DNA of 64,000 bases from Monosporascus cannonballus (taxonomy: Eukaryota; Ascomycota; Sordariomycetes; Xylariales): positions 614,729 to 678,728 of the forward strand of contig QJNS01000007.1 in NCBI GenBank assembly GCA_004154925.1, written 5' to 3'. Positions within the stretch are counted from its first letter, which is position 1. Each line of letters starts with the position of its first letter. Positions 26,450 to 40,189 of this stretch are shown here, in pieces. The notes under the pieces were generated by a model. The model worked only from the letters and a program-made list of their open reading frames with translations. It did not search any database and had not been told where the DNA came from. Made by a program: the position numbers and the translations under genes.

Positions 26450-26994
26450 GCCGTTGGCGGTTTTCGGGAATTTATAATTTATAATAATTCGTATAATATG
26501 GATAATATTAAAAATATAATTATCGTTTGGGTTTAATTAAAAGAAATATAAAACGGTATTATATTTTATAATATATATTATATGAACGTTATTTTTATAA
26601 TATTAAACGAAAAAGAAATTCGTAATTATATATAATTGGTTACCGGTAAAAGAACTTTATATAAAAATTAGATTTTTAGGTATTACGGTCTATTCAATAT
26701 TAATATTAAGGATTTCGGGGGTTATTCGGAATATCCGGTTATTATTATACCTATCTGGAGTTTTGATATAAAGGAATTCCTAGAACCAGCCGGGGAAAAA
26801 ATAAAGGAATCCCTAAAACAAACCGGGGACCGTATTACGCCAATAAAAGGAAAACGCGGTAAAAAGAAAAAAGTTAAATCCGGCCGGTAACCTTTACTAA
26901 GGGAATTAAAAATTCCCAGTTCGAAAAAAAAGATTATTAAAATCTTTAATAAAATAATAACAAAATATATGAACGGTTTCGAAAAATATTAATT
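26450..26994 (+). pseudogene. Broken coding remnant, unknown product
   Basis: Plus-strand frame with few and RIP-like stops. Recognisable pieces are YGLFNINIKDFGGYSEYP, IWSFDIKEFLEPAGEKIKES and a basic end GKRGKKKKVKSGR, a segment with higher GC (26740-26920) than its surroundings. Its composition looks like real protein. I do not recognise a family. It may belong to the same degraded unit as 20560-23520. Confidence 0.38.
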
Positions 26995-29900
26995 AAAATT
27001 ATACGCCGACAGATATTAATTTTAATTATAAGAAGGTAAAATTATAAAACGTAATTAATAAGGACTTATTATAAATTACCGATTTTAAACGTTTTGAATT
27101 AATATTGAAAAAAATAATCGTTAAAAATTTTATCTTAATAATGAAAAAGTTATTTTGTTCATATTAATAAAACATTATTTATTTTATTTATTTATTGGTA
27201 AAATCGATTTTTTACTTTAATTATATAATCCGCATTAAAATATTTGAAGTATTAAAAATAATAAAAATATTTTAAAAATTAATATAACGAATTTAAAAAA
27301 ATCGAAAAATCAGATCTAAAGAATTTTAATTTAATATCGTAAATTAAAAGTTATAAGTTGAAAGAATAATTTGTTTATAAACGTCATAAATTACAATTCG
27401 AATTACGTAATATAAAGTTCCGTTAATGTTCCTGATTAGAAAGATTTCTTATATATTTAATACGGTATTTAATTAATCCGGATTTAAATGAATTAAGATT
27501 CCGTATAAAGTTTAACGTATTAAAAATTAATAAAAATAACGAATTTAATATATAAATAATATATTAATAATTTTAATAAATATTATATAAAGATTTATAA
27601 TTATTATGCTTTATAACCGTAACGTTACGCCGAAACCGAACGTATTCTTTATTATTAACCTTAATTAAAATTAATAAAATTTTGTTTTTTATTTTTTAAT
27701 TTAATATTACGATTATCCTTTAATTTATTATCAGTATTATTATTTAACAAATATTATTTAATTTTAATACGTAATTTCTTAATTTTAATATAAATTATTA
27801 TTTCGATTTTTTTCTAATATATTATTTATAATATTGGGCTACGGATTATTACGTTTTGAAAATACCGGTAATTCCGGTAACGATATAAAAATAAACGAAT
27901 TATATAAATATAAATATGGTAACGAAAACCGGTTTAAAATATGAAAAATATTTAGAAATAATAAGTTTTATATTAATGTTATAAATAAAAGGAATAAAAT
28001 AAATTCCTAATTAAAATTATTTAATACGTTATAAATTACGAATATAATTATGAATATTATTATAATTAAAATTACGATTCTAAATTACGAAAATATATAA
28101 ATTATATATCGATTTAATATTGAAATTATTAGGATTACCGTTTAGCCTTTAATTATTAATTTAAATTAAATAATTATATACGGTATATTTTAATTAAAAT
28201 AAGCTATAATTTAATATAATGTTATACTTTTTTCTAATATTTATTAAATTTATAACATAATAATAATTCGTAATTTATATAAATGTGTTTACAATATAAT
28301 AGTATAATACTATTATTTCTGATTAAACGAATTTTGCTGTTTACAAAACATTATTTATATTTTTTATAAAATCGAAAATATAGTCCTTTCGTATTTTATA
28401 TATTATATAAAAAATAAACGGTTTTTAAAAATATCTTAATATTACTATTTATTGAAATTAAAAACCGCCTTAATTAATTCGATAATACTTTAAATTAAAT
28501 ATGGATTTTTGATTGCCTTTAATTTATTTCGAAATTTATTAAATAAAAACGGTTTAAATTTAATAAAAATAAATATTTACTTTATTCTTTTATTGTTAAA
28601 CAAAAATAATGACATAAAAAAAATAATTCGTTCGTCCGTCGTTTATATTAATTCTGTATTATTTTTTAAAAAACCTCCTTTATTAAATTAACTTTTAATT
28701 ATTTTTACGCAAATATTTTCGGATTTAGAGATTTAAATACAGATAATAAATTAAGCATATATATATTATAATAAAGTTTAAATGGAATTAAATTATTATA
28801 ACTTTTTTAATATAATAATTTTGTTTTTTTAAATATGTTAAAATTACCTTACGCATATATTTGCCGTTTAATAATGAATATTATTAAGGCATTATTTTTA
28901 TCCTATATCGTAAATTAAAATTACTTTATTTCGGAAATTGACGGATAATATTTTGGCCGGCCGAAAATTAAAATTAAACTTTTATCATTAATTCATTTTA
29001 ATCGAATTTATTTGCGATAAATTAAGTATCGTTTTTTTATTATTTAAGTCCGTTATGTCGCTTTTTATTACGACTTTTATGTTCTTATAGGTAATATAAT
29101 TTTTGGTTTACCGAACCTAAATTATTTTCGTTATTTTAACTTTTTTAAAAATAAATAATTTAATTTTATATTTATCGAACGCCTAATAAAATATATATAA
29201 TATAATTTATTTATAATTAATTATATTTAATCGTTTGTAATTACAAACCGGTTAACCAAATTATTACCATAAATTTTTAATCAAAAAGCTTTATGATATA
29301 TTTTATTATTTTACTTAATTACTTTCCGGACTATTTATATTTAATTTAATAATAATAATAAATATAACGATATAAATAAAAGCATATGATTATTTTGAAT
29401 TATTATATATATAAATTTCATCCTTATAAAATATTATGAAATTATAAAATTTAATTTTTTTTATAATTTTTAACGAATACTCCTAATTTGTTATAATTTT
29501 AATTAAGTAATTATAAATAGCTATAATTTTCGCCTTATTATTAACATAAATAATAATCTTATTAATAAAATGTATATTATTAAATTAAATTAAAAAAATA
29601 TTATTTGATAACGCAAATATATTAATTATTAAAAATCTAAATATCTTCAATTTAAACGTTAATATTTCCGTATAAACAATATTAATATTAATTTTAAAAC
29701 AATTAATATTAAAATGCCGGATTTTCGCCTTATAACTATATTTAATTAAGCCGTTAATATAACGAAAACCGCAATATTTTGCGATTTTTCTTTTTATAAT
29801 ATTACTGGCAATTACTATATATATAAATTATTATATATAAGCCAAAAAAATAAAACCTAAATTACGGATATTAAAATATTTGAGCCGGAATTCGTTTTAT

Positions 29901-30949
29901 TGTAATAATAAATATATTTCGTCGATAATAACCAAATTATATTATCGTTCGAAAATAAAATTTACTATACCAATTTGAAATTAATCGTTTAATATTTATT
30001 AAACAATAAAAATAATATGGTTATACCGTCCCGTAATTATACGATTAAATATCTTTAAATTAAGTTTTTTTATATCCGTAAATATTAAAATAAAAGAAAA
30101 TATAAAGTTATTAATATAAAAATTCGTTATTTTTCAATTAATTAAATTAATAATACGATTTAAATAATAATTAAATCGGTTATAAACGAAAATATTTAAA
30201 TAATTAAGGATTTCCCAAAATTTATTTTCATTACGAAAAAAATATTAAGTTTTCCCGAAACCAAATTATATATCGTATTAATTTGTTATTTTTATAAAAT
30301 ACAGCTTTACTTATTAAATATTACGCTTACTATAAAATAAATAAATTAATGGCGCAAAATTTCTATAAGATTTTTAACCGTATACATAATATTAATATAT
30401 AGGTTAATTAGGTTTATATTGGCAAGAAACCGCTAAAAATATCGGATAAAAATAAATATTGTGTTTTAGAAAAATAAGTACTTAAAAATTTAAGATATTT
30501 ACCTCAAATTTTTAAATATATTACCCGTATTTAACTTATTAAAAAATATATTTCGGAATTTATTACGCGTAAATTTAAGCCATATATATTATTATTTTGG
30601 ATTATAAGGTTATATTATTATTATGCTAGCCTAAAAAGGATAAAAAATTGTAGTATATACTAATCGGGATTTTAGGCCATTTTTTATTATAATAATTTTT
30701 ATTACGTATTAATTAAAATTATTGTTATATTAAAAAATAAAGATTTTAATTTTATATTAATTATATCAATGAAAATATTGGAAATTGCGTAATTAATATA
30801 TATTGTTAAAGTTAATATTAATAATTTTTGCAAATTTATATAAAAACGTACTAAATGGAACGAAAAAATCAGAATTTGCTATTATGTCTTATTTTGGAGG
30901 TTTTGTTATTTTTATGGGTCTTATTTTTAAAGGTATTTAGCTGATATAT
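26995..30949. other. AT-rich block without recognisable gene
   Basis: RIP-type AT-rich sequence, stops throughout. The 28509-28691 frame is composition-driven. No LTR, inverted terminal repeat or RNA gene was found. Confidence 0.4.
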
Positions 30950-30980
30950 TGTTCTCCTGACAGATATTTATTGATTAAAA

Positions 30981-31026
30981 GCTATAGCTGTGGCTACGGC
31001 TGCTGCGCCGCAGGCGCAGCTATAGC
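30981..31026. repeat. GC-rich hairpin within LTR D
   Basis: The arms GCTATAGCTG (30981-30990) and CGCAGCTATAGC (31015-31026) are inverted, around a CTGCTGCGCCGCAG-type inner stem. It is strikingly GC-rich in its setting. Confidence 0.6.
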
Positions 31027-31098
31027 CTCCAAAATGGGGTCCTGATCAAGGTGACGTAAGATCCAACCACAAGTGCGCGGTAGGGCAGGTCACGTAAG

Positions 31099-31168
31099 GG
31101 ATCACCAACTTACTGGTGGTGAGCCAGTGAGCCGGATCACCAACGTACTAGTGGTAAGCCAGTGAGCT
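31099..31168 (+). repeat. Two 35-bp tandem repeats in U3 of LTR D
   Basis: Units start GGATCACCAACTTACTGG (31099) and GGATCACCAACGTACTAG (31134), each ending AGCCAGTGAGC. A mutated pair is present in the LTR ending at 36603, so the duplication predates those copies. It may be a promoter or enhancer array. Confidence 0.7.
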
Positions 31169-31366
31169 AGATTAAGATATATACGCTTATTGTTTCCATA
31201 ATTTAGATAACTTTAACTTGTAACAATAATTCGTTACCCAAGGTACCTTTGGTATTACGAGACGTAATACGTTATTATATCCATTGCTCAGTTTCTTACG
31301 ATACTCCTACAAACATAAACCCGTACGACTAAGGTTTAAGAGTTGGTTAAACCCCAAGCCGTCACA

Positions 31367-34300
31367 TTTTAATACGTTGAACATATAGCGAATTTGCTAT
31401 TTACGTAACGCGTTGTAATATACATCAGGATTAATTAGGAATTTAATTTATTAAACGGCAAAAAAAAGTTACAACGCGTTTATATCCACCGATAAAATAC
31501 CAAAGGATTTTATGCAAGAATATAAAAATATTTCGAAAATGGTTTAAGCTTATCCAGGTTATAATCGCAAAATATAGTATCGTAAAAAAAGATATTTACA
31601 TTTTCGATAAAAGAATATTTTTAATAAAATTTCTTATAGTAGCAGATATAGTTATTATTAACCTTAAAAAACGTAAAAAACATAAATAAGCCTAATTAAG
31701 AAATCCGTAACAATTTATAATAATATAAACCGTTAATTCTTAAAGCTGAGTTTTACTCTTGTTTATTATCCTTATTAGAAAAACCACCTTTTTCGCTAGT
31801 TCGCCGACAACCCATTTCCACCGGATTAAAAGTTTGCTGTAAGCGATAACGACTAAAGAACATATAAATTGGGTTTAAAATAAATTAAATATTTCCAAAA
31901 ACATAGTGAAACGCTTACCAGAAGTTCGAAAGGTTTTTTTGTCCTCGACGGTTACAAAGGTTATTATTTGATCGAATTTAAAATTTATTGCCCGAATAAC
32001 GGTATTATTACATTTTATATATTTGTCCATTTTTTATCCACTTTAACCCTTCGATATATCTGATTTTTCTCCATTAAAACTTACCTGTTTGCTATATATC
32101 GAAATTCTTATACGACGGCACGTTATTTATATCGCCAAAGAGAACTTTATTACCCGTTTTTTCACCACTTTTAAAACTGCTATAACGACCAACAATATAA
32201 AATCCGGATTCGCAAAAACACGATTGTTCTATTTGATCCTAATCGCGTCTTTTTCTAGCTAAAAATTATAATTGTACTTATAGCGACTGTTTCGCTGCTT
32301 ATTTTTACCAACTCCGTTATTTTTTTATTTGCGAAAACGCTGAAGACCATTGTTGAAACAATTTAGTAAAAATGTTATTTATAAAAAACATGAAAGATTA
32401 TTAAGGGAATTTATTAACAAAAATAATAAAATGGGTTAATGTTTTAACAAAAAATAACTTAATGCTTTTATACGAAATCGTTTTTTTTTTCGGAAGGAAA
32501 ATAGTTGTTTTCGCAAAACGAATCATGTTCTTAATAAACGCCGGAAAATTAAAAATATAAGTTTTCAAAAAAAGGAATATTTACTATAAGGAAGATATAA
32601 CTTTTTATAATAACGAAACAAAGTAATAATAAATAATCGCAATTAATGACGGTTAAAAATAATCGTAGCAAAAAGGTATAGACGAAAAAATAGAAATATA
32701 GTATTTACGATAAACATGGATATAATACGCGTATTTATAAAAAAGCTATAAATACGTTTAGCGATAAATAATCTGATTACTTTGAATTAACTTACTTTGT
32801 TATAGTTGTTTTATTTGCATTTGTTTTTGCGAAATGCCAAAAAAATGTCCAGCTTATTTATGTAGTACGCTATTAAATATTTAAAATATATTATTACCTT
32901 AAGATATATCAAATTAAACGTTGAAAGAATTCCTACATTATAAAATACTAAAGGCTATTTTTAATAAAAAGAGTTTAAATATTTCTTATATTTTAGCGAA
33001 GCCTTTATAGTTTGTATTAATTTTACAAAAAAGACAAATTTTAATAAAAGACGCATATTAAAAAGTAATAGATGTTTAAGAATGAAATTATTAACTAACG
33101 AATATTCAATTATAGGCAATTTAAAACGACATTTTAAATTTAAAACCGATATTTCTTATAATACATCAAATGTAATAATAGATTAAAAATAAATTATATT
33201 TAAGGGCCTTTTCTTACATAAATTAAAACACCTCAAACCGAAATGCATTATTTTGAATTAAGTAGTTACGTCGATTATCATCTTTTTTCGAAAATTTACA
33301 ATTTTCCTTAAAAGAGTTTCTATGTAATTAAAGTTTATAAGCATTATTAAATATTTACTTATCTTATTACAACTCGATAAATATTATAACGATGATTATC
33401 AACAGTATAAAAAAGGTAATAAACTAGCAGTATAAATAAACGAGTTTTAATAAAAAATTAAAAATAATTATCTAATATTTACACTGTTATAAAAACATAA
33501 TAACCTTTAAATCAAATAATCATTATGCGTAATATGCGATATATTATGTATAAAAAAAAAGAGGTATATTCTTCATGTAATAAATATCAAAAAATTAAAT
33601 AAATTCCGAATTTTAAAAAGTGGTCGACGAATTTAAAGCTGCATATGTATATATATATATATTGATTATACAAATATTCGAGAGTAAATAAACTTTTAAA
33701 ATAGTTTCATATTTTTTATTGTCAAAAAATATAAGTATTACTGGAAAAGACATAAGCATAACGAGTTTAGAAAAATATAATTATAACAAATCTTATTTTA
33801 AAATTTCTCTTATGCGAAAATTTAATACTAAAACATATAAAATAAAATAGTTATTATATTATTTAGCTGTATTGTAGTTAACATGTTTTTATTATAAACA
33901 TATACGTCTAATTATACGGTACGACTGAAAAAATACTTTCAAAAAACCGTATCTATACACGGGTCGGATAAAAAACCGTATAAGAGTTATAGCAATACTG
34001 TAACAAATTGCGACTACGATAGTTTTAATTAATTCTAAAACGCCCCTAAGTAGCGCTGATTGTCGCCGGTATATAAAAAAGCCGAAGTTTCCAAATGGTC
34101 CGCATACTAGATAAGTGATTTATAACATGTCTTTTGAAATTAAATTCGAATTTATCACTGAAAATAAGGTGCTAAATATTTAAGCTCAGAAATAAACGAA
34201 ACGAAATATATATAAGTTTATAATTATAAATTTATTAAGATAATCATATAGATATATTATTACAATATTTTTATAATTTTTGTCAAATATAAAACGTGTG

Positions 34301-36121
34301 ATTGTTTTTGTATTATATTAACGAAATACGAATATGCAATCATTATAATATACTTTTTAATGTGAATTTAAGATGTATTAATTGGTATATAAATTTATTT
34401 TCTACAAGAATCTAAGTTTTCTTATCAAGCTCGTATAAACAATTAAATAATCAAATCATTGAAGTTGTTAAGAATTAAATATCCTAAATACAAATTAATT
34501 AAATTAATTAACCCTTTATATTAAACATTAAAGACTTGGTTAGAAATTTGAATCCATTATAAATAAAAAGACTAAATTAAAAATCTATTATTGTTTTCAT
34601 TAATATAAAACGGCAATTATCAGAAAAATAATAAAATGAATTCAGTAAATGTAGGGTTTCATTTAATACCAAAAGACTATGAAAAGAATAGATCATTAAT
34701 AAATTACTATTAAAATAATTGAAAATATTTACATTGAAAAATAAAAACAGGGCTTTTATTTACAGGAAGTTAGATTGATAAACATTATAATTATAATTAG
34801 TTAAAATTATTAACTTTGAGAAGTATATTTATACCGCATAAAAAAATTAAATTTAAATAGTTGATAAAAATATTTAATTTTAACAGTATTCGTGTAAATA
34901 ACATCACTAAAAGAAATTTCTTAAATTAGTTACTAATTAGGCGTTTTACTATAAAGTAAATTGCATCTGGTTTTTCACAGTTTTTTTTACTGAAGTTAAA
35001 AACAAATATTATTAAAAGTAATACGAAAGACATTAACATAAAAACACAAAATAGATTGATGTACCAAATTAAAACATTTTAAAATTGGGGAAAAAATAAA
35101 CGAAGTTAATAAATACCTTGTCAAAGTAAAAAATATCTAAATTACTAAAATATCGACAAGCTGGCAAGAATTCTTAGAAATATTCAACCTCTGTTAAAAA
35201 GCTTTTACTACTATTAAGGGACGTAAAACTTACGTTTTAATTAACATTTTATAAAAACGGCAGTAGCGATTTAACTAAGCTAGTATTATTAAGTTTCATC
35301 TTTTTAAAATCTTAAATTTCGATTATATTTTCCGTATTACAGTAATTACAGTTATTGAACATATTGAAAATTTTTAAAGTTCAATGAAGATATTTAATAC
35401 TTTATTTTTCATATCGTTAAAATAAACAGGAAATGTAAAATAACTGGATAAAATATTCAAAAAAACAATTTATACCAATTTATTTCTTTTTTTAAAAGCA
35501 ATAACAGGTCGTAATAAGGCAATAATTAACTATAATAATAAAAATACGCGTTTTATTATATATTCGATTATAACGAACATATTCTTCAGAGCGAAATACT
35601 GTGTTTATTATTTAATAAATAAGTTTTTTAAAAAGTCAAAAACCTACAGTTTAATTTCGAAACCTTTTGTTTTAATTAAGTTAATTAAAACATAACATTA
35701 TTTGGTTTTACGAATACGGCGCTAATAATACTATGAACATACTGGAATAAGAATATTATAGCGCGGCGTTTAAAAACCTACAAAATCGATCGAGATAAAA
35801 TATTAAATATTTTCGACTTAGAGAGAAAATTACAGAATAAAAAGTTGATCAAAAATAATCGGTTTAATAATATTCGACTATGAGCGACGAAAAGCGGAAG
35901 AAATATTAATCGCTAATTCATATCACTTATTATATTAATTCAACGGTCACTTTTTTATAATATAAATAGAACTAGATTACATTCACATTTTATTATATAA
36001 AATATTTTAGATAGTACAAAACGCAATTAAGTTTATTTTAGTAATTAGATTCTTACGATATATTTGCCAATATAAATTGGAATAATTAAGTTTTTATAAT
36101 TGCTTAAACCTTTAGCTATTA
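31367..36121 (+). mobile_element. Old Gypsy remnant with 3' LTR end
   Basis: Plus-strand body, less RIP-like and more randomly decayed than A and C. It contains an RT/RNase H remnant (32880-33300) and ends in an LTR terminus (about 36045-36121, TTCTTACGATATATTTGCC to GCTATTATA). The 5' boundary is unclear: the sequence after LTR D does not match the usual post-LTR leader. Confidence 0.55.
32880..33300 (+). pseudogene. RT/RNase H remnant
   Basis: Plus-strand pieces LKYIITLRYIKLN and KEFKYFLYFSEAF correspond to the LGHIIT and FLGFANYYRKF segments after the RT palm in A, C and G. LKPIFL, then YLRAFSYIN, corresponds to the start of RNase H. Several frame breaks are present. It is a fossil only. 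Confidence 0.55.
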
Positions 36122-36603
36122 TAAAAGCATTTATCGAAAATAAAATTATTAAAAGCAAAGTTTTTAATAAAAGGAAGATCGTATTGAAAGTATACGAATG
36201 ACGGTTTCCAAAAGTGGTAATAACTAAAATAATCAAAAAGTAAATAAATAAATGAAATTACGTAACAAATTAAATTCTTAGTAGCAATTAATCAATAAGC
36301 TAAATTATTATTTTATTAATAGTATGAAAATAAGACGGATTATTAATTTACTAGTTCTAAAGTAATAAACCGGATTGATATCTTATTAATAATAAATTAA
36401 TAAATCGGTAAGAATTATATAAGCTTATTATATTTTATAATTTCCATAATATCAACTTATAATAACAATTTATTATGTAAATTACTTTTTGATATTACGA
36501 AACGTAATTGATTACCTTATCGCTGAAGTTTTTATTATAGTTCTGTCAACTTAAACCCATACGATTAAGGTTGAATAATTGGGTCAACCACCTAGCCGTC
36601 ACA
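36122..36603 (+). repeat. LTR K (3' end clear, 5' boundary uncertain)
   Basis: It ends GCCGTCACA at 36603. From about 36330 it matches LTR D, including a mutated pair of the 35-bp repeats and the shared CTTATTATATTTTATAATTTCC-like block (36423 on). The preceding 200 bp are too decayed to fix its start. It lies directly after another LTR end at 36121. Confidence 0.6.
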
Positions 36604-37507
36604 CGAAGCGCAATATACATATTCAATATGCGGGGCAAATATGCCCAAAAGCACTCTTTTATTCAGGCATTAAAATCTAATATCACAAGCCTTCCGAGCA
36701 ATTATTTGAATACTTACCATATAACTAAATTTGTACCATAGTTAATGCTCCCAGGCTCGGATAGTTGCAGGACTCCAAATCAACTTTAGTGGTATCAAGG
36801 ACACTACCAGTGTTAGAACGGCGCTCAGGACATTGCTACCAATTACTTACGCAGCGTGCGAACTAATGACACAACTATTAGCATTTTGCCTGGGACGGAT
36901 TGTATTATATTTCCAACTTCCACCGCTATTTGAGCGAAGAGCGAGGACGGGCTGCCCGTCCCTTGAAGGATTCACACATGTTCTGAATGTTAGGAAGTTT
37001 CCGCTCGGACTTCCTGCTTCTTCACGCTGCAAAGGTGTCGTAAGTAAAGGCACTGCTAATAGCACCGAAGAGGCTTACGCAGTAGACATTGCGCTGTGAT
37101 CATTAGCGCCTGCTTGATTCCAGATCGTTATACCGAACTCATGAAATTAGAAGGGCATGAAGCTCCACTTGGCATGCCCCATCCAGAGTTGCAAAAAGAA
37201 GCGTTTGTGGAGGCGACGAAGGTCAGAAGTATCGTATAGTATTTCATATTGGTTGTTGAGAAGAGGTTCAAGTCGAGGGTAAGTTGACTAATTTGTGGAT
37301 GTGACAGGATTTACGTAATATGGAAGGGAATAAGAGAGGGAAAATCTCGGCTATTTATCATTCGTTTCTTTCGAATCCAGTTCTTTACCTTTTTTATGTT
37401 TTAATAGTAGGCAGTTCTAGTTTGCACTGTTACACTTACCTGGTTGAACCCCGGTGCGTCTGGCTCCGGTATATCCGGCTCGTTATTTATTTAAACCTGA
37501 ACCTCTC
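36604..37507. other. Near-normal-GC segment, no gene identified
   Basis: It contrasts sharply with its surroundings and keeps CA/TG. Open frames exist on both strands (36833-37099 plus, 36847-37065 minus) and overlap, and neither resembles a family I know. A short in-frame piece ELMKLEGHEAPLGMPHPEL (37136 on) reads like protein but stops after about 30 codons. It may be the edge of the pre-retrotransposon subtelomere. Confidence 0.35.
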
Positions 37508-39422
37508 TAGAGGTAAAGTAAGGGAATGGGTACCCGTGGGTGACCCACGAGGACCCATAGGTCCTTATAAGTACTCATCTACTATCTATCCAAGTTAACG
37601 AGCACCCGCGGATATCTATTAGATTTGCTAAGAATTTATTAAGTACTTATTAGATTCTGCTAAGAACCCACGGGTACGCATTGGGTTCTTCGCGGCGATT
37701 ATTTCAGAAATATTTCAAAATTATCACTTAAGTTTATCTTGTATTATTACGGTTATTTTTTTATAAAAATCATACGATTTAATTTATATTCTTTTTTTTA
37801 AAAAATTTTTACTTAGTTTAATATTAAGCTCTTAATTTTGCTATAAAATAATATTACATTAATATATTTTAAAAATATTTTTTGGGTTTTTTACCTTATT
37901 AAAGTCAGGGATCTTTTTGAAAATTATCAATATATTTGCAATATAACTATAGCTAAATAACTTTTAGTATTACCTTAATCCACTTCCTAAATAATTATAA
38001 AAATAATTAAATTTTTAAAATAAAACGTAGTATCAAATTATGGTTTTTTGCTCCCTTTTTATATATTTTTTATATTAATTTTGTTTTTTTAAAACTTAGA
38101 AATGAATTAATAATGGAATTATATTATAAAATAAGAAAACAATATCACTATATATCGCTTTAAAAGGACTTTTTAATTATATATATAAGTTTCCGATAAG
38201 AGCTAATTTGGTAAAAATATTAAAAAAAATTAAAATTTCTGTTTTATATATACCTTTAAACCGTAACCTCCTTATAACTGCAACAGCATAATTATCTTAT
38301 ATCACAATTTTAAATAAATTTTCTTCAAGTAACTTAATATAAGAAAAACACGCATACTTATATTTTTATCGATACGAATTATAGTTATTATGTTATAATT
38401 ATAAAGCCGTTTTAAAATTAATTATTTTTATTTTTCGTAAATTATAGCGTAATAACCATAATCTGGACGAGATAAATCATTATTAAACGAATTTTTCCCA
38501 TATTAGATATATTAGGAGAACTCGGCATACGATAATACGACCGGTTATTATATTATCCCAGGTTAAGAGAATATTACGATCGCTTATATAATAAATCTAA
38601 ATTTAATTCTACCGGTATTAATTTTAATTCCAGAGATTTTTAAAATTTCTTATACATATATTAATTTATATTCGACGGATGTATTGAACATTAGTTTTAT
38701 CTCATTTAAATTAATTACGTTATAATTATTAATCTTTTCCAAACTTAATTGTTTTTAATTTTGTTATAAATTATAACTATATACTAATAATTCGTATTGA
38801 CAAAAATAAAGTTAAACGGTCTGTTTTATATTAAATTACGCTTTATCGATCTATAACAAAACAATAAAAGCGTTTTCACGTTATCGTAATTATAAAAACA
38901 TTACGGTAAGTAGTTTTATAGAATTTTAGCTTAATCATATTAACCTTAATTTTTATTGAAAAAATTCGATAGAATTCGAATACGTGTATAAGCTTCTATT
39001 CGCCGTCAATTTAAAGTATGAAATTTATTTAATTTAAGTTGATTACCAAAATAAAAAAAAATCAATTAATTTTTACACAAATATATAGAAGGAAAATGTT
39101 TTTCTACAACTTAAATTTAAGCTTCGTTAATTCGTTCCGTAGATACCCTATTTGATTAGTTAATTATAAGCTTTTAGCGTAATACATAAAAGTATATCAA
39201 AAGTAGAAACGAGCTAGCAAAGGCCTGAGCTATCTATAGTAATTTATTTTTCAATTTTTTTTACTACAATGAGTTTTCATGAGTTCTTGGCAAAACCCCT
39301 GAGTTCTTTTTTTCTTTCCCCAAGGACCCCATAGGCCGCACAGGGGTCTTTGGCATTACCTGCGGGTACCGGTGGGCCGTGGAGAATTTTCGGTGGGTGG
39401 TACCTCCTTCACCCTACCTGGA
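37508..39422. mobile_element. Possible non-autonomous hAT-like unit with inverted subterminal blocks
   Basis: The left end TAGAGGTAAAGTAAGGGA is followed by GGGTACCCGTGGG and AGGACCCATAGG. The right end shows, in mirror order, GGACCCCATAGG (39324), GCGGGTACCGGTGGG (39362) and CCTTCACCCTACCTGG. Such GGGTACC subterminal blocks occur in fungal hAT elements. The core (37740-39230) is AT-rich without a readable frame. No 8-bp target duplication was found and the ends are imperfect. Confidence 0.35.
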
Positions 39423-40189
39423 GGTAGTTATATTTCGAATTCGGTGCCATGAAGAAGTCAGACATGCTGCCGGTATATCCGCCCGGCTCGGGGTATAACG
39501 TCTAGAATCGTTGCAGACGTTCTTTTGGAGATTGGAGACATTCGAACTGAGATTAATGGATAACTTACTAAATATCTCCATGCCCTTGAAGAAACCCTCA
39601 AAATGGCCACTTGAGGTGCAATCTAGTGGGCCAGATTCCATTGAGCCAGCTATGACTTTGGTCATTGTGTCAGGACGCAGGCGAACGCAGCGTGGCTGCC
39701 CCAGCCCACCGAACTCACACCGCTCGCGCGAGCTTTGGCTGGCGGATGATCCGACCTTTCCTGAACCGAGGGATTCCCCTAAATGCCGACACCACCTAAT
39801 CAACTTTCAACGAAATGGGTCAAATCAACCCATTCAAGCACCAGAACTCAGCAATTTCGGGTGCTAATTTGATTAGTTGATTTGAGCTCCGCTTCCGTCG
39901 GGACTTTTGACCAATGGAATTATAGGATTTTGGCTCCGGTATGGAGCCGTCTCCTTTGTCCCGGCGCCTCGCGTCGTTCGCGCTGATATTCGTGTTCAAC
40001 GGACCTCCTTCGGCCTCCACGCCGCGCTAACCCTCCACTTTCACATCCTCAGATTTTACCGAGGCGCGTTACCTTCCCGGCATTTCCCTTTGAGAGCTTC
40101 GATTTACTGACTGCGATCGTCTTTTTTTAAGTGCTTTGTGTATAAAGTGGCTAGCACTCCCGGCCGCTCGAGATGCTGGCTATCTGCAC
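39423..40189. other. Near-normal-GC segment with a short coding-like remnant
   Basis: Overlapping frames on both strands (39414-39803 minus, 39511-39867 plus) look like shadows. A third plus frame at 39510-39611 reads VADVLLEIGDIRTEING, a stop, then LTKYLHALEETLKMAT, amphipathic and protein-like. Later stops are TGA/TAG. It could be a fragment of the hAT transposase downstream or of another gene. Confidence 0.3.

Larger units (their letters stand above)
30950..31366 (+). repeat. LTR D (left part not RIP-altered)
   Basis: It ends GCCGTCACA at 31366, and its right ~190 bp (31180-31366) match the shared half of the other LTRs. The left boundary is placed at TGTTCTCCTGACAG by analogy with TGTTACGACCTGACAG, which is uncertain. 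The left part is GC-rich and carries a hairpin and a 35-bp tandem repeat. No target duplication was found, so whether this is a solo LTR is open. Confidence 0.65.

Noticed and set aside
30950..31366. Solo LTR with target duplication
   Set aside because: Flanks (TATAT before, TTTTA after) do not match with the start I chose, so it is reported only as an LTR of uncertain status.
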